From the NCBI RefSeq assembly GCF_000422725.1, contig NZ_KE383909.1, forward strand, positions 729,178-793,177: 64,000 nt of DNA, read 5' to 3'. The DNA is from Flavobacterium subsaxonicum WB 4.1-42 = DSM 21790 (GTDB lineage Bacteria > Bacteroidota > Bacteroidia > Flavobacteriales > Flavobacteriaceae). The notes under the pieces were generated by a model. The model had not been told where the DNA came from, searched no databases, and saw only the letters and a list, made by a program, of their open reading frames with translations. Positions 34,985-45,750 of this stretch are shown here, one piece after another. Positions within the stretch are counted from its first letter, which is position 1; every line of letters begins with the position of its first letter. The position numbers and the translations under genes are program-made.

Positions 34985-36316
34985 TCATCTATTATCTATT
35001 TTATCTATCATTATGTCATACAATGGGAATAAAAGTTTAAAAACTTTTAAAGTTTCTTCAGGTAAATTTTTTTCTGACATTTCTACGTCTAAAATTTTAT
35101 AATTCCTACCGATATAAAAATACTCCCGTTCATTATCATTCTTACAAAAGTCATTAAGTTCATCAGAAGATTTAAACTCATTACAAAACTTTTTATTTTT
35201 GTTTAAGTAAATAAAATAATCAGTAGGTAATAATTTAATCATAGAATAAAAATCATCCCTGAATTTTATTGTTGCCATTTTTTTTCTAAAAGCATCTCTA
35301 TCAAAAATACTACCACCATTGTTTTTACCGAACAACAACCAAATTCCAATAGAGTCTAAATCAATACGAATTTGCAACCTAGCATGATTTATGAAACTCA
35401 TTTTATCATCTTCATCATTAATTTTTTTATTCGGTAATTTTGGAAAAAAAAATTTATATTTCTTTATTTCGTCTTGACTTTTACCATAACTCAACCACAT
35501 AGCTCCCAATTTTTGTGAAGTTGCTCCAGTAATATGTTGATACATTGAAACAATATGGTTCTTTGTGTTATGCGCTAATTCACCAATCCCATATTTTGTG
35601 AATTTCGGAAAAATTAAATTGTTTAATTCTAGAAATTTATCTTGAACTTTAATCCTTTCATTGTTAGCACTTCGAGATGTATCAGTCCATAGTTCTTGAC
35701 GAAAAGCCATATGATGCTCTTTCTTAAAATACCTGTCTGAAAAGTCAATTTGATCTAATGAATAATCGTGGGCCGTAATTTTCGTTGTCTTTTTTAATTT
35801 TATAAATTTTCTCCTTTTTTTTAACTGACTTTCTAAATCTGAAATAATATTAAATTGTTCTTCATATTCTATAATATTTTCATCAGTTAAAGGGTAGGCA
35901 TTATTATACAAATCATTAAACCAATCTAGAATTGATATGCAATCATTTTGATCAGTTACTTTATAATTTAACTCAACATTATCTTCAAGGCCTCCGTCAG
36001 TTAAATTTGAAGAACCAACAAAGGCCGTATAATTATTATTTACTTTAAATAAATAAACCTTTGGATGATAATTATTATCTGTTTTATAGATACAGGCTTC
36101 AAATATTTGTTTTTCAAGTTTAGCTTGCATTTTACGTAAAACAACAGGATTAGTTGGCAAATCAATTCCTACGAGAATATGCTGTTTACACTTTTTATTA
36201 ATATTCTCTTGAATATAATCGTAAGTTTCCTTTTTAATTAGAGCAACTGCAAACCATATTTCTTCTGCGTCAGCTATGGAATCTTCAAAACTTGATTTTA
36301 AATTTGATACAATCAT
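34985..36316 (-). CDS. PLD-family nuclease-like protein
   Basis: The 443-residue protein has one phospholipase D-type HKD half-site: H84-P-K86 (NNYHPKVYLFK) and GSSN (AFVGSSNLTDGGL, residues 101-104). PLD enzymes need two such sites, so a dimer is expected, as in PLD-type restriction nucleases. The C-terminal ~300 residues are charged and unfamiliar to me. It starts 24 bases after the SIR2 gene and is the last of five same-strand genes in the type I restriction operon, so an anti-phage role is inferred. Confidence 0.75.
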   Translation of the reverse strand: MIVSNLKSSFEDSIADAEEIWFAVALIKKETYDYIQENINKKCKQHILVGIDLPTNPVVLRKMQAKLEKQIFEACIYKTDNNYHPKVYLFKVNNNYTAFVGSSNLTDGGLEDNVELNYKVTDQNDCISILDWFNDLYNNAYPLTDENIIEYEEQFNIISDLESQLKKRRKFIKLKKTTKITAHDYSLDQIDFSDRYFKKEHHMAFRQELWTDTSRSANNERIKVQDKFLELNNLIFPKFTKYGIGELAHNTKNHIVSMYQHITGATSQKLGAMWLSYGKSQDEIKKYKFFFPKLPNKKINDEDDKMSFINHARLQIRIDLDSIGIWLLFGKNNGGSIFDRDAFRKKMATIKFRDDFYSMIKLLPTDYFIYLNKNKKFCNEFKSSDELNDFCKNDNEREYFYIGRNYKILDVEMSEKNLPEETLKVFKLLFPLYDIMIDKIDNR

Positions 36317-36340
36317 AAAATAAATCTTATTTTATCATTT

Positions 36341-37627
36341 CTAAAACCAATTAAATATCGTTGACCAAAAGCCTCCCTTAGTTATTACTAAAGGAGTGCT
36401 TATATCTTTTACTTGTTCAGTCACAACTTCAACAGGAGTATTGATTACCTTTTTAAACCCAGGAATAAAACCCCTATATCGCATTTCATTTTTTGCCAAT
36501 CGAAGAATTTGTTCGATATAGTAATAGCTTCCTGTAGGAAACCAAATAGGGGTAATACCAAAACTTAATAAATAACCATTGCGTGATATTAATTCTTCTT
36601 CTGTATCAGGCATTGATTCAAGACAAAAATGTTGGGGCTTGTCTGTATCCCCAATTTCGTTTTTTACAGCTTGAAAAACCTCCATAGTTCTATCGCGGTT
36701 GAGGCTACTACCTAAGAACAACAAACTGCTTGTTCGATAGTAATAACTTAAAAATTTTGGGATTGTTTTTTCAATATCTAAAACACCATTACCATAAGCT
36801 TCATCGTATTGATTTTTACTTATAATACATTTTGTAGGCTGTTTAATATCACCATGTAATTTGATGATGGTAGTTTTATCAGAATTAGGCTGTTCTAGAA
36901 TATTTGAACTGTCAATTAACTGAATGTTGTCTTTAGCTCCAGTATCAAATGCTAATTCAATGATATGATCATAGTTAGTTGTTATTATAGTATCTGTAAA
37001 TAGCTCTGTCAATCGTAGCGTTGTCTGTGTAATTTCGCCAGTTTTGGCGAACGCATCTCTAATTTCCTGAATAAAAGCATCTTTGTATCCTTTGGCTTCA
37101 ATTTCTTCAATGACAGTTTCGTAATCACCATTCTCTAATAATTCTATAACGTGATCTGCATTGAGACCTGATGTTTTACCTTGTTCAATTAAATGATTTT
37201 TCCATGATGGAAAACCGCTTTCTACAGATAAACCTGCGCCAACAAATGGAACAATAGCTCCGTCGATTAAACATTTTTCAAGTTGCTCGAATCGTTCTTG
37301 ATTTCTTTCAAACCAACGACGATCTCCAAATTTATCTATTATATATTCTTCACTTAGAATAGCATTTATTTGTTCCTTACGAAAAGTATTAAAAGCTTGG
37401 TAATAACCTTCTAGATCACTGGCAAAAAATGCTTTACTAGGATTTGACAACCCATCGATACTATAGCGCTGTCTTACGTTTACTCCTTCGTCCCCATCGA
37501 TCCATTCATTAAAATCAGGAAAAAAATCATATAAAATATGCTTATCATTTTCACACCAAGTTTTATGCTGAAGTTTCGGTATTAGACTTAAGTTTTCACC
37601 AGAATATATTTTATCTAATACACTCAT
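36341..37627 (-). CDS. SIR2-domain protein
   Basis: The 428-residue protein has a ~120-residue N-terminal region, then a SIR2 fold with FVGAGLSVESGFPSW (from residue 128), N218 in TTNYD and H258 in KLHGD. Those are the NAD-binding Asn and the catalytic His, so NAD hydrolysis is plausible, as in several SIR2-containing defence systems. Its start overlaps the hsdS stop (ATGA), showing translational coupling to the restriction operon, and the PLD gene follows closely. Confidence 0.85.
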   Translation of the reverse strand: MSVLDKIYSGENLSLIPKLQHKTWCENDKHILYDFFPDFNEWIDGDEGVNVRQRYSIDGLSNPSKAFFASDLEGYYQAFNTFRKEQINAILSEEYIIDKFGDRRWFERNQERFEQLEKCLIDGAIVPFVGAGLSVESGFPSWKNHLIEQGKTSGLNADHVIELLENGDYETVIEEIEAKGYKDAFIQEIRDAFAKTGEITQTTLRLTELFTDTIITTNYDHIIELAFDTGAKDNIQLIDSSNILEQPNSDKTTIIKLHGDIKQPTKCIISKNQYDEAYGNGVLDIEKTIPKFLSYYYRTSSLLFLGSSLNRDRTMEVFQAVKNEIGDTDKPQHFCLESMPDTEEELISRNGYLLSFGITPIWFPTGSYYYIEQILRLAKNEMRYRGFIPGFKKVINTPVEVVTEQVKDISTPLVITKGGFWSTIFNWF

Positions 37628-39381
37628 ACAAAAGCATTTTGAATTACTGTTTTAGATAATGAAGTTTTTAAATCTTGCGTTTTGTTAATCTTTTCTTTAA
37701 GTAAATCACAAATGATAAACAATTCATTAATTTTTGAAATAATTCTTTTTTGTTCTAAAAGTGGAGGATATGGAATTTCAAATTGCTCGAGTACTTTTTT
37801 ACTTAAACCTTCACGATTTGCACCAACTTGTCTTCCCCATATCAAATTTTGAATGTATGGAGATAAAATACAAAGGTGTAAATAGATACATGATTCAATT
37901 ATTGATGGACGAATAATTGTTACATGTTGGCTTACATTAGCTATTCCATCGTTTTCTGTAAAGATGGTAGTTCTTCCTAAAGAGCCTCCTGTAATATTTA
38001 GAAGTATATCGTTTGGTTTAACAATACTATTTGACATTTTATTATTAGTTTTTTCATCTATATACACAATATCATCTAAATATAATCCCTCATTTCTTAT
38101 ATTCTGTGAACGAAGAAATGGAATGCCAGAATTAACATATGCTTCTTTACCTCCTCTAGGTGTACTTCCTGAACCAATTTTATTAGTGATATTTCCTAAT
38201 CTAACCCATTGCCAAGTATTTGGTATTTGAAAAGGCTTTTCTTCTTCAGAAATTGTAGGTAATTCCTTTTCAGCTTTTAGTTTTCCCGCTTTAATTAATT
38301 TGATCTTTTCGGTATTTATTTTTTTTGTCAATTCAATTGCAGATTCATCACTCGGGTTTTGCTTTACTAACTTACCCATAATTCCTAACTGAAGTATTGT
38401 TTGCTTCAATTGTTCAACACTATCTTCAGTGCAAAAGAGTGTGTCAAAGTGAAGAGATAGACGCTCCCATGAAGTTTGAGGTACATCGGCATCACTTGCA
38501 TTTGTGAGTGTTTCAAGTAATGTTTTTACTAATGTTTGATGGGTTGATAAATTACTTGTTTGTTGATTTTCTAATTCATCACATAATGACATTAATTCAT
38601 CAATCTTGGCAACAATTCGTATTTGTTCAGCAATAGGAGGAACAGGTATGGGTAATTCACGAACTTTCTCTGCATTAAGATTTAGAACTACAGCACCAGC
38701 TGCTGCAGTTTTAAAAGATTGAAATACAAATGAAGATGACAATAGGTTATATAAATAATCCTTATCAAGTGATCTAGGTGGTTGAATGCGCAACCATCCG
38801 TCATGGATACATCCTTCAATTTTAGTAATATATGGGCGACCAAAACTCATCGAGTTTGTTAGTAAAAAATCGCCAGGGTATACCATCCTAGTTTTAATCA
38901 AACCATCTCTTCGGATTTTTTCTCTTGTTGAAGTAATATATTTACCGCCGATATCTGTATCTCCAATCTTTATCCAATTAAGACCATTGGGGTCATTTGT
39001 TAAATAAGAATCAATTGGTCTAGGTGAACCTCCTCGTTCAATAATTGAAATATTTCCAAATCTTTCCCATGCCCATCCATTTGGCAATTCGAATGTTTTT
39101 TCCTTCTCAGTTATTACGGGTAATTTATTAGGTTCCTTTATCTTTCCTTCTTTTATCAGCTGTTTATTTTCAATTTCAATTTTTTTGAGTAATACATTTG
39201 CAGATTCTTCATTTAAGTCTTGAGGAACTAACTTTCCACGTATAGCAAAATCTAGAATGAGGGCTCTTAATTTTGCTATACCTTCTAAGCTTATATTGTT
39301 AATGCTTTTAACTCTAGCTCTTGATTTTACACCTTGGGCGTCAGTCCAAATATCAAAGCTTTTTATTATACTTTCTATCAT
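37624..39381 (-). CDS. hsdS: Type I restriction-modification specificity subunit
   Basis: The 585-residue protein has two target-recognition half-domains. The first is about 100-270 (LPNGWAWERFGNISIIERGG to IPVPPIAEQIRIVAKIDELM); the second is about 385-570 (IPNTWQWVRLGNITNKIGSG to IPYPPLLEQKRIISKINELF). Each is followed by a conserved helical spacer. It is longer than usual because of an N-terminal ~100-residue extension. It is 10 bases downstream of hsdM. Confidence 0.92.
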   Translation of the reverse strand: MIESIIKSFDIWTDAQGVKSRARVKSINNISLEGIAKLRALILDFAIRGKLVPQDLNEESANVLLKKIEIENKQLIKEGKIKEPNKLPVITEKEKTFELPNGWAWERFGNISIIERGGSPRPIDSYLTNDPNGLNWIKIGDTDIGGKYITSTREKIRRDGLIKTRMVYPGDFLLTNSMSFGRPYITKIEGCIHDGWLRIQPPRSLDKDYLYNLLSSSFVFQSFKTAAAGAVVLNLNAEKVRELPIPVPPIAEQIRIVAKIDELMSLCDELENQQTSNLSTHQTLVKTLLETLTNASDADVPQTSWERLSLHFDTLFCTEDSVEQLKQTILQLGIMGKLVKQNPSDESAIELTKKINTEKIKLIKAGKLKAEKELPTISEEEKPFQIPNTWQWVRLGNITNKIGSGSTPRGGKEAYVNSGIPFLRSQNIRNEGLYLDDIVYIDEKTNNKMSNSIVKPNDILLNITGGSLGRTTIFTENDGIANVSQHVTIIRPSIIESCIYLHLCILSPYIQNLIWGRQVGANREGLSKKVLEQFEIPYPPLLEQKRIISKINELFIICDLLKEKINKTQDLKTSLSKTVIQNAFV

Positions 39382-39391
39382 CTGCCTCGAT

Positions 39392-40861
39392 TTATTTTGA
39401 TAATGCCTCAGTTAATATGGCTTTTAATTGGTTACGTAAGTTTGAAATGTCTTTTTGTTCCTGATTATATTGTAAAAGTAGCTCGTCAGGATCATGGCTT
39501 ATTTGTTCGCCAACATGCGGGTTTTTTATGTCAAGATTGTAATGACTAGCAATTATATCTTTAACAGATACTTTCCATGCTTGTTCATTTTCAACTCTTG
39601 TTTTAAAACCATCTTCTTCATTACCCCACCAATCAATTTCGCTTTGAAATTCTTCAAAACGCATGGGTTTGGTTTTATTATAATTTACTACACCTTCGGG
39701 ATAGGGATGTTCATAATACCAAACTTGTTCAGTTGGTTTGCCTTTTGTGAAAAATAATATATTGGTTTTAATGCCTGTATATGGATTAAAAACTCCGTTA
39801 GGTAAACGCACAATAGTATGCAGATTACATTCAGTTAATAGTTTTTCTTTAATACGGGTTTGAATTCCTTCTCCAAATAGAAAACCATCAGGCAAGACTA
39901 CAGCGGCTCTTCCTTCATTTTTTAAAATATGGATAATAAGAGTTATAAAGAGGTTGGCAGTTTCTCTTGTTTTAAAAGCTGAAGGAAAATTGTTTTCAAT
40001 TCCATCTTCTTCCATACCTCCAAAAGGAGGGTTAGTGACGATTACATTTACTCTGTCAGTATTAGAGTAATCTCTCAATGGTCGGGCAAGCGTATTGTCA
40101 TGTCTAATATTTATTGGAACATCAATACCATGCAAAATCATATTAGTTGTACATAATAGATGCGGTAGAGATTTCTTTTCTACACCGTGAATTGAATTTA
40201 CCAAGACTATTTCATCAGCTGGGGATTTTACAAAATAGTTCCTTTTGTACTCTATGACATTTGTTAAAAAACCACCAGTGCCGCACGCTGGATCAAGAAC
40301 AGTTTCCTCTAATTTTGGAGCAATTCTGTCAACAATAAAGGTTGTTACTGCTCTTGGAGTGTAAAACTCACCTGCGTTCCCAGCGCTTTGTAAATCTTTT
40401 AGAATTTGCTCATAAATTCCGCCAAAAGTGTGGCGGTCACCCGAAGCATTGAAATCTATTTCGCAGATTTTATTAACCACCTGTCGAAGTAAAGTACCCG
40501 ATTTCATGTAGTTGTAAGCATCTTCAAAAACATTTTTTATAACCAATGCCCTTTGGCCATCTTCACCATCAATATTTAATTTATTTTTTAGGGCAGGAAA
40601 CAGTTTAATGTTCACAAAATCGAGTAAATCATCTCCTGTTATACCTTCAGAATCTTTTGCCCAATTACGCCAACGTAAATTTTCTGGTAATGGTGATTTG
40701 AAATTGTCTACTAATAGTTCTAACTCATCTTCACGATCATCAACAATTTTTAAAAAAAATAGCCAAACTAACTGGCTAATTCTTTGAGCATCTCCGTCAA
40801 CACCAACATCCTTACGCATTATATCCTGTATGGATTTTATAATTCCTGAAACATTACTCAT
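39392..40861 (-). CDS. hsdM: Type I restriction-modification DNA methyltransferase
   Basis: The 489-residue protein has the HsdM N-terminal helical domain (LVWLFFLKIVDDRE) and the methyltransferase motifs DPACGTGGF (190-198) and NPPF (277-280), typical of N6-adenine methylation. Its start overlaps the hsdR stop by 4 bases. It forms the modification core together with HsdS. Confidence 0.95.
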   Translation of the reverse strand: MSNVSGIIKSIQDIMRKDVGVDGDAQRISQLVWLFFLKIVDDREDELELLVDNFKSPLPENLRWRNWAKDSEGITGDDLLDFVNIKLFPALKNKLNIDGEDGQRALVIKNVFEDAYNYMKSGTLLRQVVNKICEIDFNASGDRHTFGGIYEQILKDLQSAGNAGEFYTPRAVTTFIVDRIAPKLEETVLDPACGTGGFLTNVIEYKRNYFVKSPADEIVLVNSIHGVEKKSLPHLLCTTNMILHGIDVPINIRHDNTLARPLRDYSNTDRVNVIVTNPPFGGMEEDGIENNFPSAFKTRETANLFITLIIHILKNEGRAAVVLPDGFLFGEGIQTRIKEKLLTECNLHTIVRLPNGVFNPYTGIKTNILFFTKGKPTEQVWYYEHPYPEGVVNYNKTKPMRFEEFQSEIDWWGNEEDGFKTRVENEQAWKVSVKDIIASHYNLDIKNPHVGEQISHDPDELLLQYNQEQKDISNLRNQLKAILTEALSK

Positions 40862-43206
40862 GCAGTTATATCTTTTTTAAATAATTCATCTTCTAATTCA
40901 TGTACGGCATTTTCATAGTTCTCTTTACCGCCAAAAATATTTTTTATAATTTCCATTGGTGTCCCAATGTCACTAAAAGGTTTTAATTTTAAAACCTTAG
41001 CATTTTCAATACTAGTAACCCCTTTGTCAGCATACATCTCTAATAATCCATGTAAAACAGCTTTTGCTTGTTCTCCATATTTTGTAAAATAATCACGCTT
41101 TTTTACATTGTTAGCTCTTTCTTTTCTTGTTAGTGGTGGTTGTCCAAATGCAACATGACAAATCAAATCAAAATCACCAAATTCTTTACCTACCAAATCT
41201 GCAAGATTTTCTAATACTACTCCATGTTCTTCTAGCAAGTCAATTATAACTTGTTTTTTATTTGCATCATTCCATTTCATTAAGAAGTCATCAAGAGATG
41301 TAAATTCTTGCTGTACTTGTTTTCTAGAAAAGTCTTTATAAGATTCTGTAATCAATTGACCATCATCACCAAGATATTCTATACGTTCACTTATAATTGT
41401 CGCTGGAACTCCGCTTACAACAATCTTTTTACTTCCTGTTTGTCCAGTATTGTCATCCTTATCATCAGGGTCATCATCTTGATCTTCCGGGTCCGGAGGT
41501 ACTGGGTCATCATCTGGCCCAGGATTATATATAACTACAGGTTCACCGTCAAAATCGGGATCTTTAAAATGTAATGTAGCTTTTTTAAAATCCATTATTG
41601 TAAAAAAGAACTTATTGTTTTCTTCGTCAATACGAGTACCACGACCAATTATTTGTTTGAAAATGGTCATTGAATTAATTGTTTTATCTAGGACAATTAA
41701 TTTACATGTTTTGGCATCAACTCCTGTAGTCATCAAATCAGAGGTGGTCGCTATTACTGGAAATTTACTTTCTGGGTCAATAAAATTGTCAAGTTCTGCT
41801 TTTCCTTCAACACTGTCTCCAGTAATTCGCATTACATATTTTGGATTGTCAGTTGCTAACTTCCCTGCAGCATTTACGATAGCTTTTCGCATTCTTTCTG
41901 CATGATCAATATTTTCGCAAAAAATAATAGTTTTTGAATAAGGGTTAGTTGCATTAAGTAATTTCATCACTCTATTGGCAACTAATTTTGTACGTTGATT
42001 GAGAATTAAATTACGATCAAAATCGGCTTGATTGAAGGTGCGGTTTTGAATTTCCTGACCTAGATCATCAACCATGCCTTTTGGAGGTATCCAACCATCA
42101 ATGTCTTTGTCAATATCAATTCTAACAACTTTATAAGGAGCAAGAAAACCATCTTGAATGCCTTGTTTTAAACTATAAGTATAAACTGGTTCACCAAAGT
42201 AGGTTATGTTTGAAGCGTACTCAGTTTCTTTTGGTGTTGCAGTAAGGCCTATTTGCACGGCATTAGAAAAATAGTCAAGTATTTCACGCCAAGAAGAGTC
42301 TTCTGCGGCACTTCCTCTATGACACTCATCAATTATAATTAAATCAAAAAAATCTGCGGATACGCTTTTGTAAATCTTATCAAATTCATCAGGTCCAGTT
42401 AACGCCTGATATAAACCTAAATGTATTTCATAGGATGGATCAATTTTTCGATTCTTAATTTTAGTCATTACAGAACCAAATGGCTTGAAATCATTAACTA
42501 ATGTTTGGTCAGCTAATATGTTTCTATCAACTAGGAATAAAATTCGTTTTACCGCTTTTGCTTTCCATAATCTCCAAATTATTTGAAAAGTGGTATAAGT
42601 TTTTCCAGTTCCGGTAGCCATTACTAACAGAATTCTTTTTTGCCCATTAGCAACGGCTTCAATAGTTCTATTTATGGCTTCTACTTGATAATATCTTGGT
42701 TCTTTATTTGAACCATCTGAATAATATGGTTGTAAAATTAAATCTTCATCTTTGTCCTTTATATTATGTAGTTTTTTGTAACGTTCCCACAATTCCACAG
42801 GACTTGGGAAATTTTCCAGTGGAAATTCTAATTCAATATCTTCACCTGCTTTTGGCACTTTATTATGGGACGCAAAGGCATCTCCATTTGAACTAAATGC
42901 ACTAGGCACACCTAAAATCTCAGCATATCCCAACGCTTGTTGTATTCCGTGGCTGACAGTGCAATTATTGTCTTTTGATTCAATTACTGCAATTCGAGTC
43001 CCGGGTGACCAGGAAAGTACGTAATCAGCAAATTTTTTCTTTTTTTTATTTCTAGCTGACATTTCACCGCGAACAATAACTGGCCCTGGAGTTAGTGTTA
43101 CATTTTGTCTAATTTGCTTGTGTAAATCCCAACCAGCATTTATAATTGCCGGTGTGATGAATATATTTTCTATATCCCTTTCACTTAATTCTTTTTTATT
43201 TACCAT
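40858..43206 (-). CDS. hsdR: Type I restriction endonuclease subunit
   Basis: I start at ATG 43206 (MVNKKELSERDIENIF), five codons inside the longest frame. An N-terminal PD-(D/E)XK nuclease region has ADYVLSW followed by VIESKDN. The helicase has Walker A MATGTGKT (about 196-203), the DECH box and later motifs (TTGVDAKTCKLIVLD, QIIGRGTR). A low-complexity acidic linker (DDDPVPPDPEDQDDDPDDKD) precedes the C-terminal domain that docks on the methylase. At 782 residues it is of the shorter EcoEI-like type. It leads a five-gene operon. Confidence 0.93.
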   Translation of the reverse strand: MVNKKELSERDIENIFITPAIINAGWDLHKQIRQNVTLTPGPVIVRGEMSARNKKKKKFADYVLSWSPGTRIAVIESKDNNCTVSHGIQQALGYAEILGVPSAFSSNGDAFASHNKVPKAGEDIELEFPLENFPSPVELWERYKKLHNIKDKDEDLILQPYYSDGSNKEPRYYQVEAINRTIEAVANGQKRILLVMATGTGKTYTTFQIIWRLWKAKAVKRILFLVDRNILADQTLVNDFKPFGSVMTKIKNRKIDPSYEIHLGLYQALTGPDEFDKIYKSVSADFFDLIIIDECHRGSAAEDSSWREILDYFSNAVQIGLTATPKETEYASNITYFGEPVYTYSLKQGIQDGFLAPYKVVRIDIDKDIDGWIPPKGMVDDLGQEIQNRTFNQADFDRNLILNQRTKLVANRVMKLLNATNPYSKTIIFCENIDHAERMRKAIVNAAGKLATDNPKYVMRITGDSVEGKAELDNFIDPESKFPVIATTSDLMTTGVDAKTCKLIVLDKTINSMTIFKQIIGRGTRIDEENNKFFFTIMDFKKATLHFKDPDFDGEPVVIYNPGPDDDPVPPDPEDQDDDPDDKDDNTGQTGSKKIVVSGVPATIISERIEYLGDDGQLITESYKDFSRKQVQQEFTSLDDFLMKWNDANKKQVIIDLLEEHGVVLENLADLVGKEFGDFDLICHVAFGQPPLTRKERANNVKKRDYFTKYGEQAKAVLHGLLEMYADKGVTSIENAKVLKLKPFSDIGTPMEIIKNIFGGKENYENAVHELEDELFKKDITA

Positions 43207-43221
43207 AAATTTAATTAGCAC

Positions 43222-43818
43222 ATCCTTAAATAAAAATAATACTTAAACCAGTAGTGCACTTGGATTAGAATAAATAAAAGTTGTACACCCTGCTAAAAGC
43301 AGTAAATCTAGTTACTACGCAAACAATTACAATGCATAACTTAACAGCAAATTACGATAAAATTTTAGAGGTAGTAAAGGAATTAGAGCTGGATAGAGAT
43401 TTTTTTTATTTTAAATATGAAAACCATTACTGAATTTTAAGATGCTTAAAAGAATTTGTAAATTTCAATTTTATAAATTGCTTACTAACAGATATATATT
43501 GCAGTGACACTTATGTATACTTACTAAGTATGACTATCGTAATAAATGGGGTTAGAAAGAATAGATGGTAACAAAAAACTAGTATAGTCAATGATGATCA
43601 ATACCAACGAATGTGCCACAACAACTTAAACTATCAACAAGTTAATAATTAACTTTTCTCAAAATATGCCTTAAAACTCTTGCAAGGACCTCTTAATTCT
43701 AAAGAACGTTGTAATTTAAATGATCACTTTTATATAAGTAACCAAAAATTATATTATAGACATGCTAATTGTTGAACAAGCTATAATTAATCGGGAATTT
43801 TTAAGAGATGTATTTTAC
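43222..43818. other. Gene-free AT-rich spacer
   Basis: Between hsdR and the YhcG gene I find no credible gene. The longest candidate is a ~35-codon frame from 43332 (MHNLTANYDKILEVVKELEL) that has no support beyond being open. It presumably contains the hsdR promoter, but no TAnnTTTG box stands out. Confidence 0.5.
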
Positions 43819-44826
43819 TTATAACAACTTTTTTCTTTCCATCCTTTCTCTGGCCTCAATCAAAATACTGTGTATCTTATTTTCCAGTTCTTTTCTGGAA
43901 GGTAGTTCAGTCCAATATTCGGCTACCATTATCCCATCTTTGTGCATTTCCAATAATTCTATTTGTTCCCTGCTACTTTCAGCACAGAGTATTAAACCTA
44001 CTGGGGGAAGTTCCCCTTCGGCTTTTTCGTATCGATCCAGCCATTTCAGGTATAATTCCATCTGTCCTTTATGCCTGGCTTCAAATTTACCCAGTTTTAA
44101 TTCTACGGCAACAAGTCGTCTTAAATTACGATGATAAAATAAAAGATCAAGATGAAAATCTTCACCATCAATAATCATTCTCTTTTGTCGCTCAACAAAA
44201 GCAAAACCTTTCCCTAACTCTAATATAAATGCTTCCAGCTCCCTCAGGATTGCCTGTTCTAAATCTTTTTCAAGAAAGGTATCCTGCAATCCCAAAAAAT
44301 CTAAGAAATACGGGTCTTTAAAATTATTTTGGATCGCTGGATGATTACTAGAATTCTGTAGGTTTGCAATATCTGTCCGCTCAAAGGTTTTGGTTGAAAT
44401 TTGTTTTCGTAATTCTCGCACTCCTAATCCTTTATTTGCCGACTCCTGTGCATAGAATAATTTCGCTTCCTGTTTTTTCAGCGGCAGTAACTCTACAAAA
44501 TGTGACCAGCTCAACTTACCCGACAATGTTTTTACTGTATCTATATCCGTAAATTGATCCGCGAACTGCATCATGCGTCTTAAATTTCTCAATTCGAAAT
44601 TTCTTCCATACTGATGTTTCAATTGTGTAGACAGTGTCGACACAATTTGTTTTGAGTATTCAGCTCGCTTGTTTTGAAGAACTTCTTGATTAATACGCCT
44701 ACCAATATGCCAAAAAAGCATAGTAAGGGTGCTGTTAGCTTGAGAAACCAATTGCTTCTGACTCTGCTCAATTAATTGGGAAAGCTCTTTTAAAAGCTTA
44801 TTATCGAGAGTATTTATATCTGCCAT
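43819..44826 (-). CDS. YhcG/DUF1016-family PD-(D/E)XK nuclease
   Basis: The 335-residue protein has the DUF1016 N-terminal helical domain (about 10-150: MLFWHIGRRINQEVL, SWSHFVELLPLKKQEAKLFY). A C-terminal nuclease domain follows, with DFHLDLLFYHRNLRRLVAVE and ELKLGKFEARHKGQME supplying the D and ExK residues. Such proteins are associated with mobile and defence DNA, and some carry nuclease activity. It stands alone between the restriction operon and conjugation remnants. Confidence 0.87.
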   Translation of the reverse strand: MADINTLDNKLLKELSQLIEQSQKQLVSQANSTLTMLFWHIGRRINQEVLQNKRAEYSKQIVSTLSTQLKHQYGRNFELRNLRRMMQFADQFTDIDTVKTLSGKLSWSHFVELLPLKKQEAKLFYAQESANKGLGVRELRKQISTKTFERTDIANLQNSSNHPAIQNNFKDPYFLDFLGLQDTFLEKDLEQAILRELEAFILELGKGFAFVERQKRMIIDGEDFHLDLLFYHRNLRRLVAVELKLGKFEARHKGQMELYLKWLDRYEKAEGELPPVGLILCAESSREQIELLEMHKDGIMVAEYWTELPSRKELENKIHSILIEARERMERKKLL

Positions 44827-44882
44827 GTTATCTAATATACAATTGTAAAAATAAATGAAATTGATTAATAGTATCCTTGTAG

Positions 44883-45750
44883 CTACTTTTTTATGACCAG
44901 GTAAGATAAGCCCGGGTCATTCAACAATCGCTCCATCTCCGACTGAATAATTTCCTGAATGTCCTGTTTTACCTGTAGATAATTTCGCTGTACCATAGTA
45001 TTATCCAGCTTGCGAATTACCTCTATGTCTTTATAGCCATCCGCTTCAATTTTCAGCGCAGCATGGTCATTAAGTATCTCACAGTGAAAAGCCTTTAGTT
45101 CAATTTTATTCTCAGGGTCATCTGCTACCATTCCCACAAATTCACCTGAACTTAATGCTGATATCTTTGATGGTGGAATGGCCGATTCCAACTGCTTAGA
45201 ACGGCTGATAGATGTGTCGCCGCTATTTATTGACAGACTTTCCCTGTCCTGCATAATCTTACCAAAACGTTCGGACAGTTGTTTGGCCGTATCGCCGGTA
45301 ACCTGACCGCTTACAATATTGCCAGTAATATTCATAATCACATCGGCCTGTTCTCGCCCGTAATCTTTCCTTAATTGGCTGAAATCCTGTATACCAAGAC
45401 AAGTGGCCACTTCATTACTTCGGGCTGTAGCTATAAGGCTGTCCATGTTATTAAGATAGATAGTAGGGAATTCATCGAATATGAGGCTGCTTTTTTGCTT
45501 GCCTTTTTTGTTCACCTGTTTTACCAGTCGGGTTACATAAAGGGATAGTACAGCACCATATATCTGTATTTTCTGCGGGTTGTTACCCATGCAAACAATC
45601 TTAGGGTCGTCCGGATTATTTATATCTAGGGTAAAATCGTTCCCTGATAACACATAATACAACTGTGGGGAGGAAAGCCTTGCCATTGCCACCTTTGCTG
45701 ATGCTATTTGTCCCTCCAATTGCTCCATAACGTCGTTTAGATATGCATAC
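44883..45750 (-). pseudogene. TraG/VirD4-type coupling protein, C-terminal fragment
   Basis: About 285 residues match the end of Bacteroidota mobilization coupling proteins (VMEQLEGQIASAKVAMARLS, SSLIFDEFPTIYLNNMDSLI, then QDFSQLRKDYGREQADVIMN). The Walker B-like SLIFDEF is present, but the N-terminal membrane part and Walker A are gone. The homologous text ends near 45750, where the relaxase fragment begins on the other strand. Confidence 0.82.

Noticed and set aside
43332..43440. Small open frame between hsdR and the YhcG gene
   Set aside because: About 35 codons with no family likeness or clear start signals.
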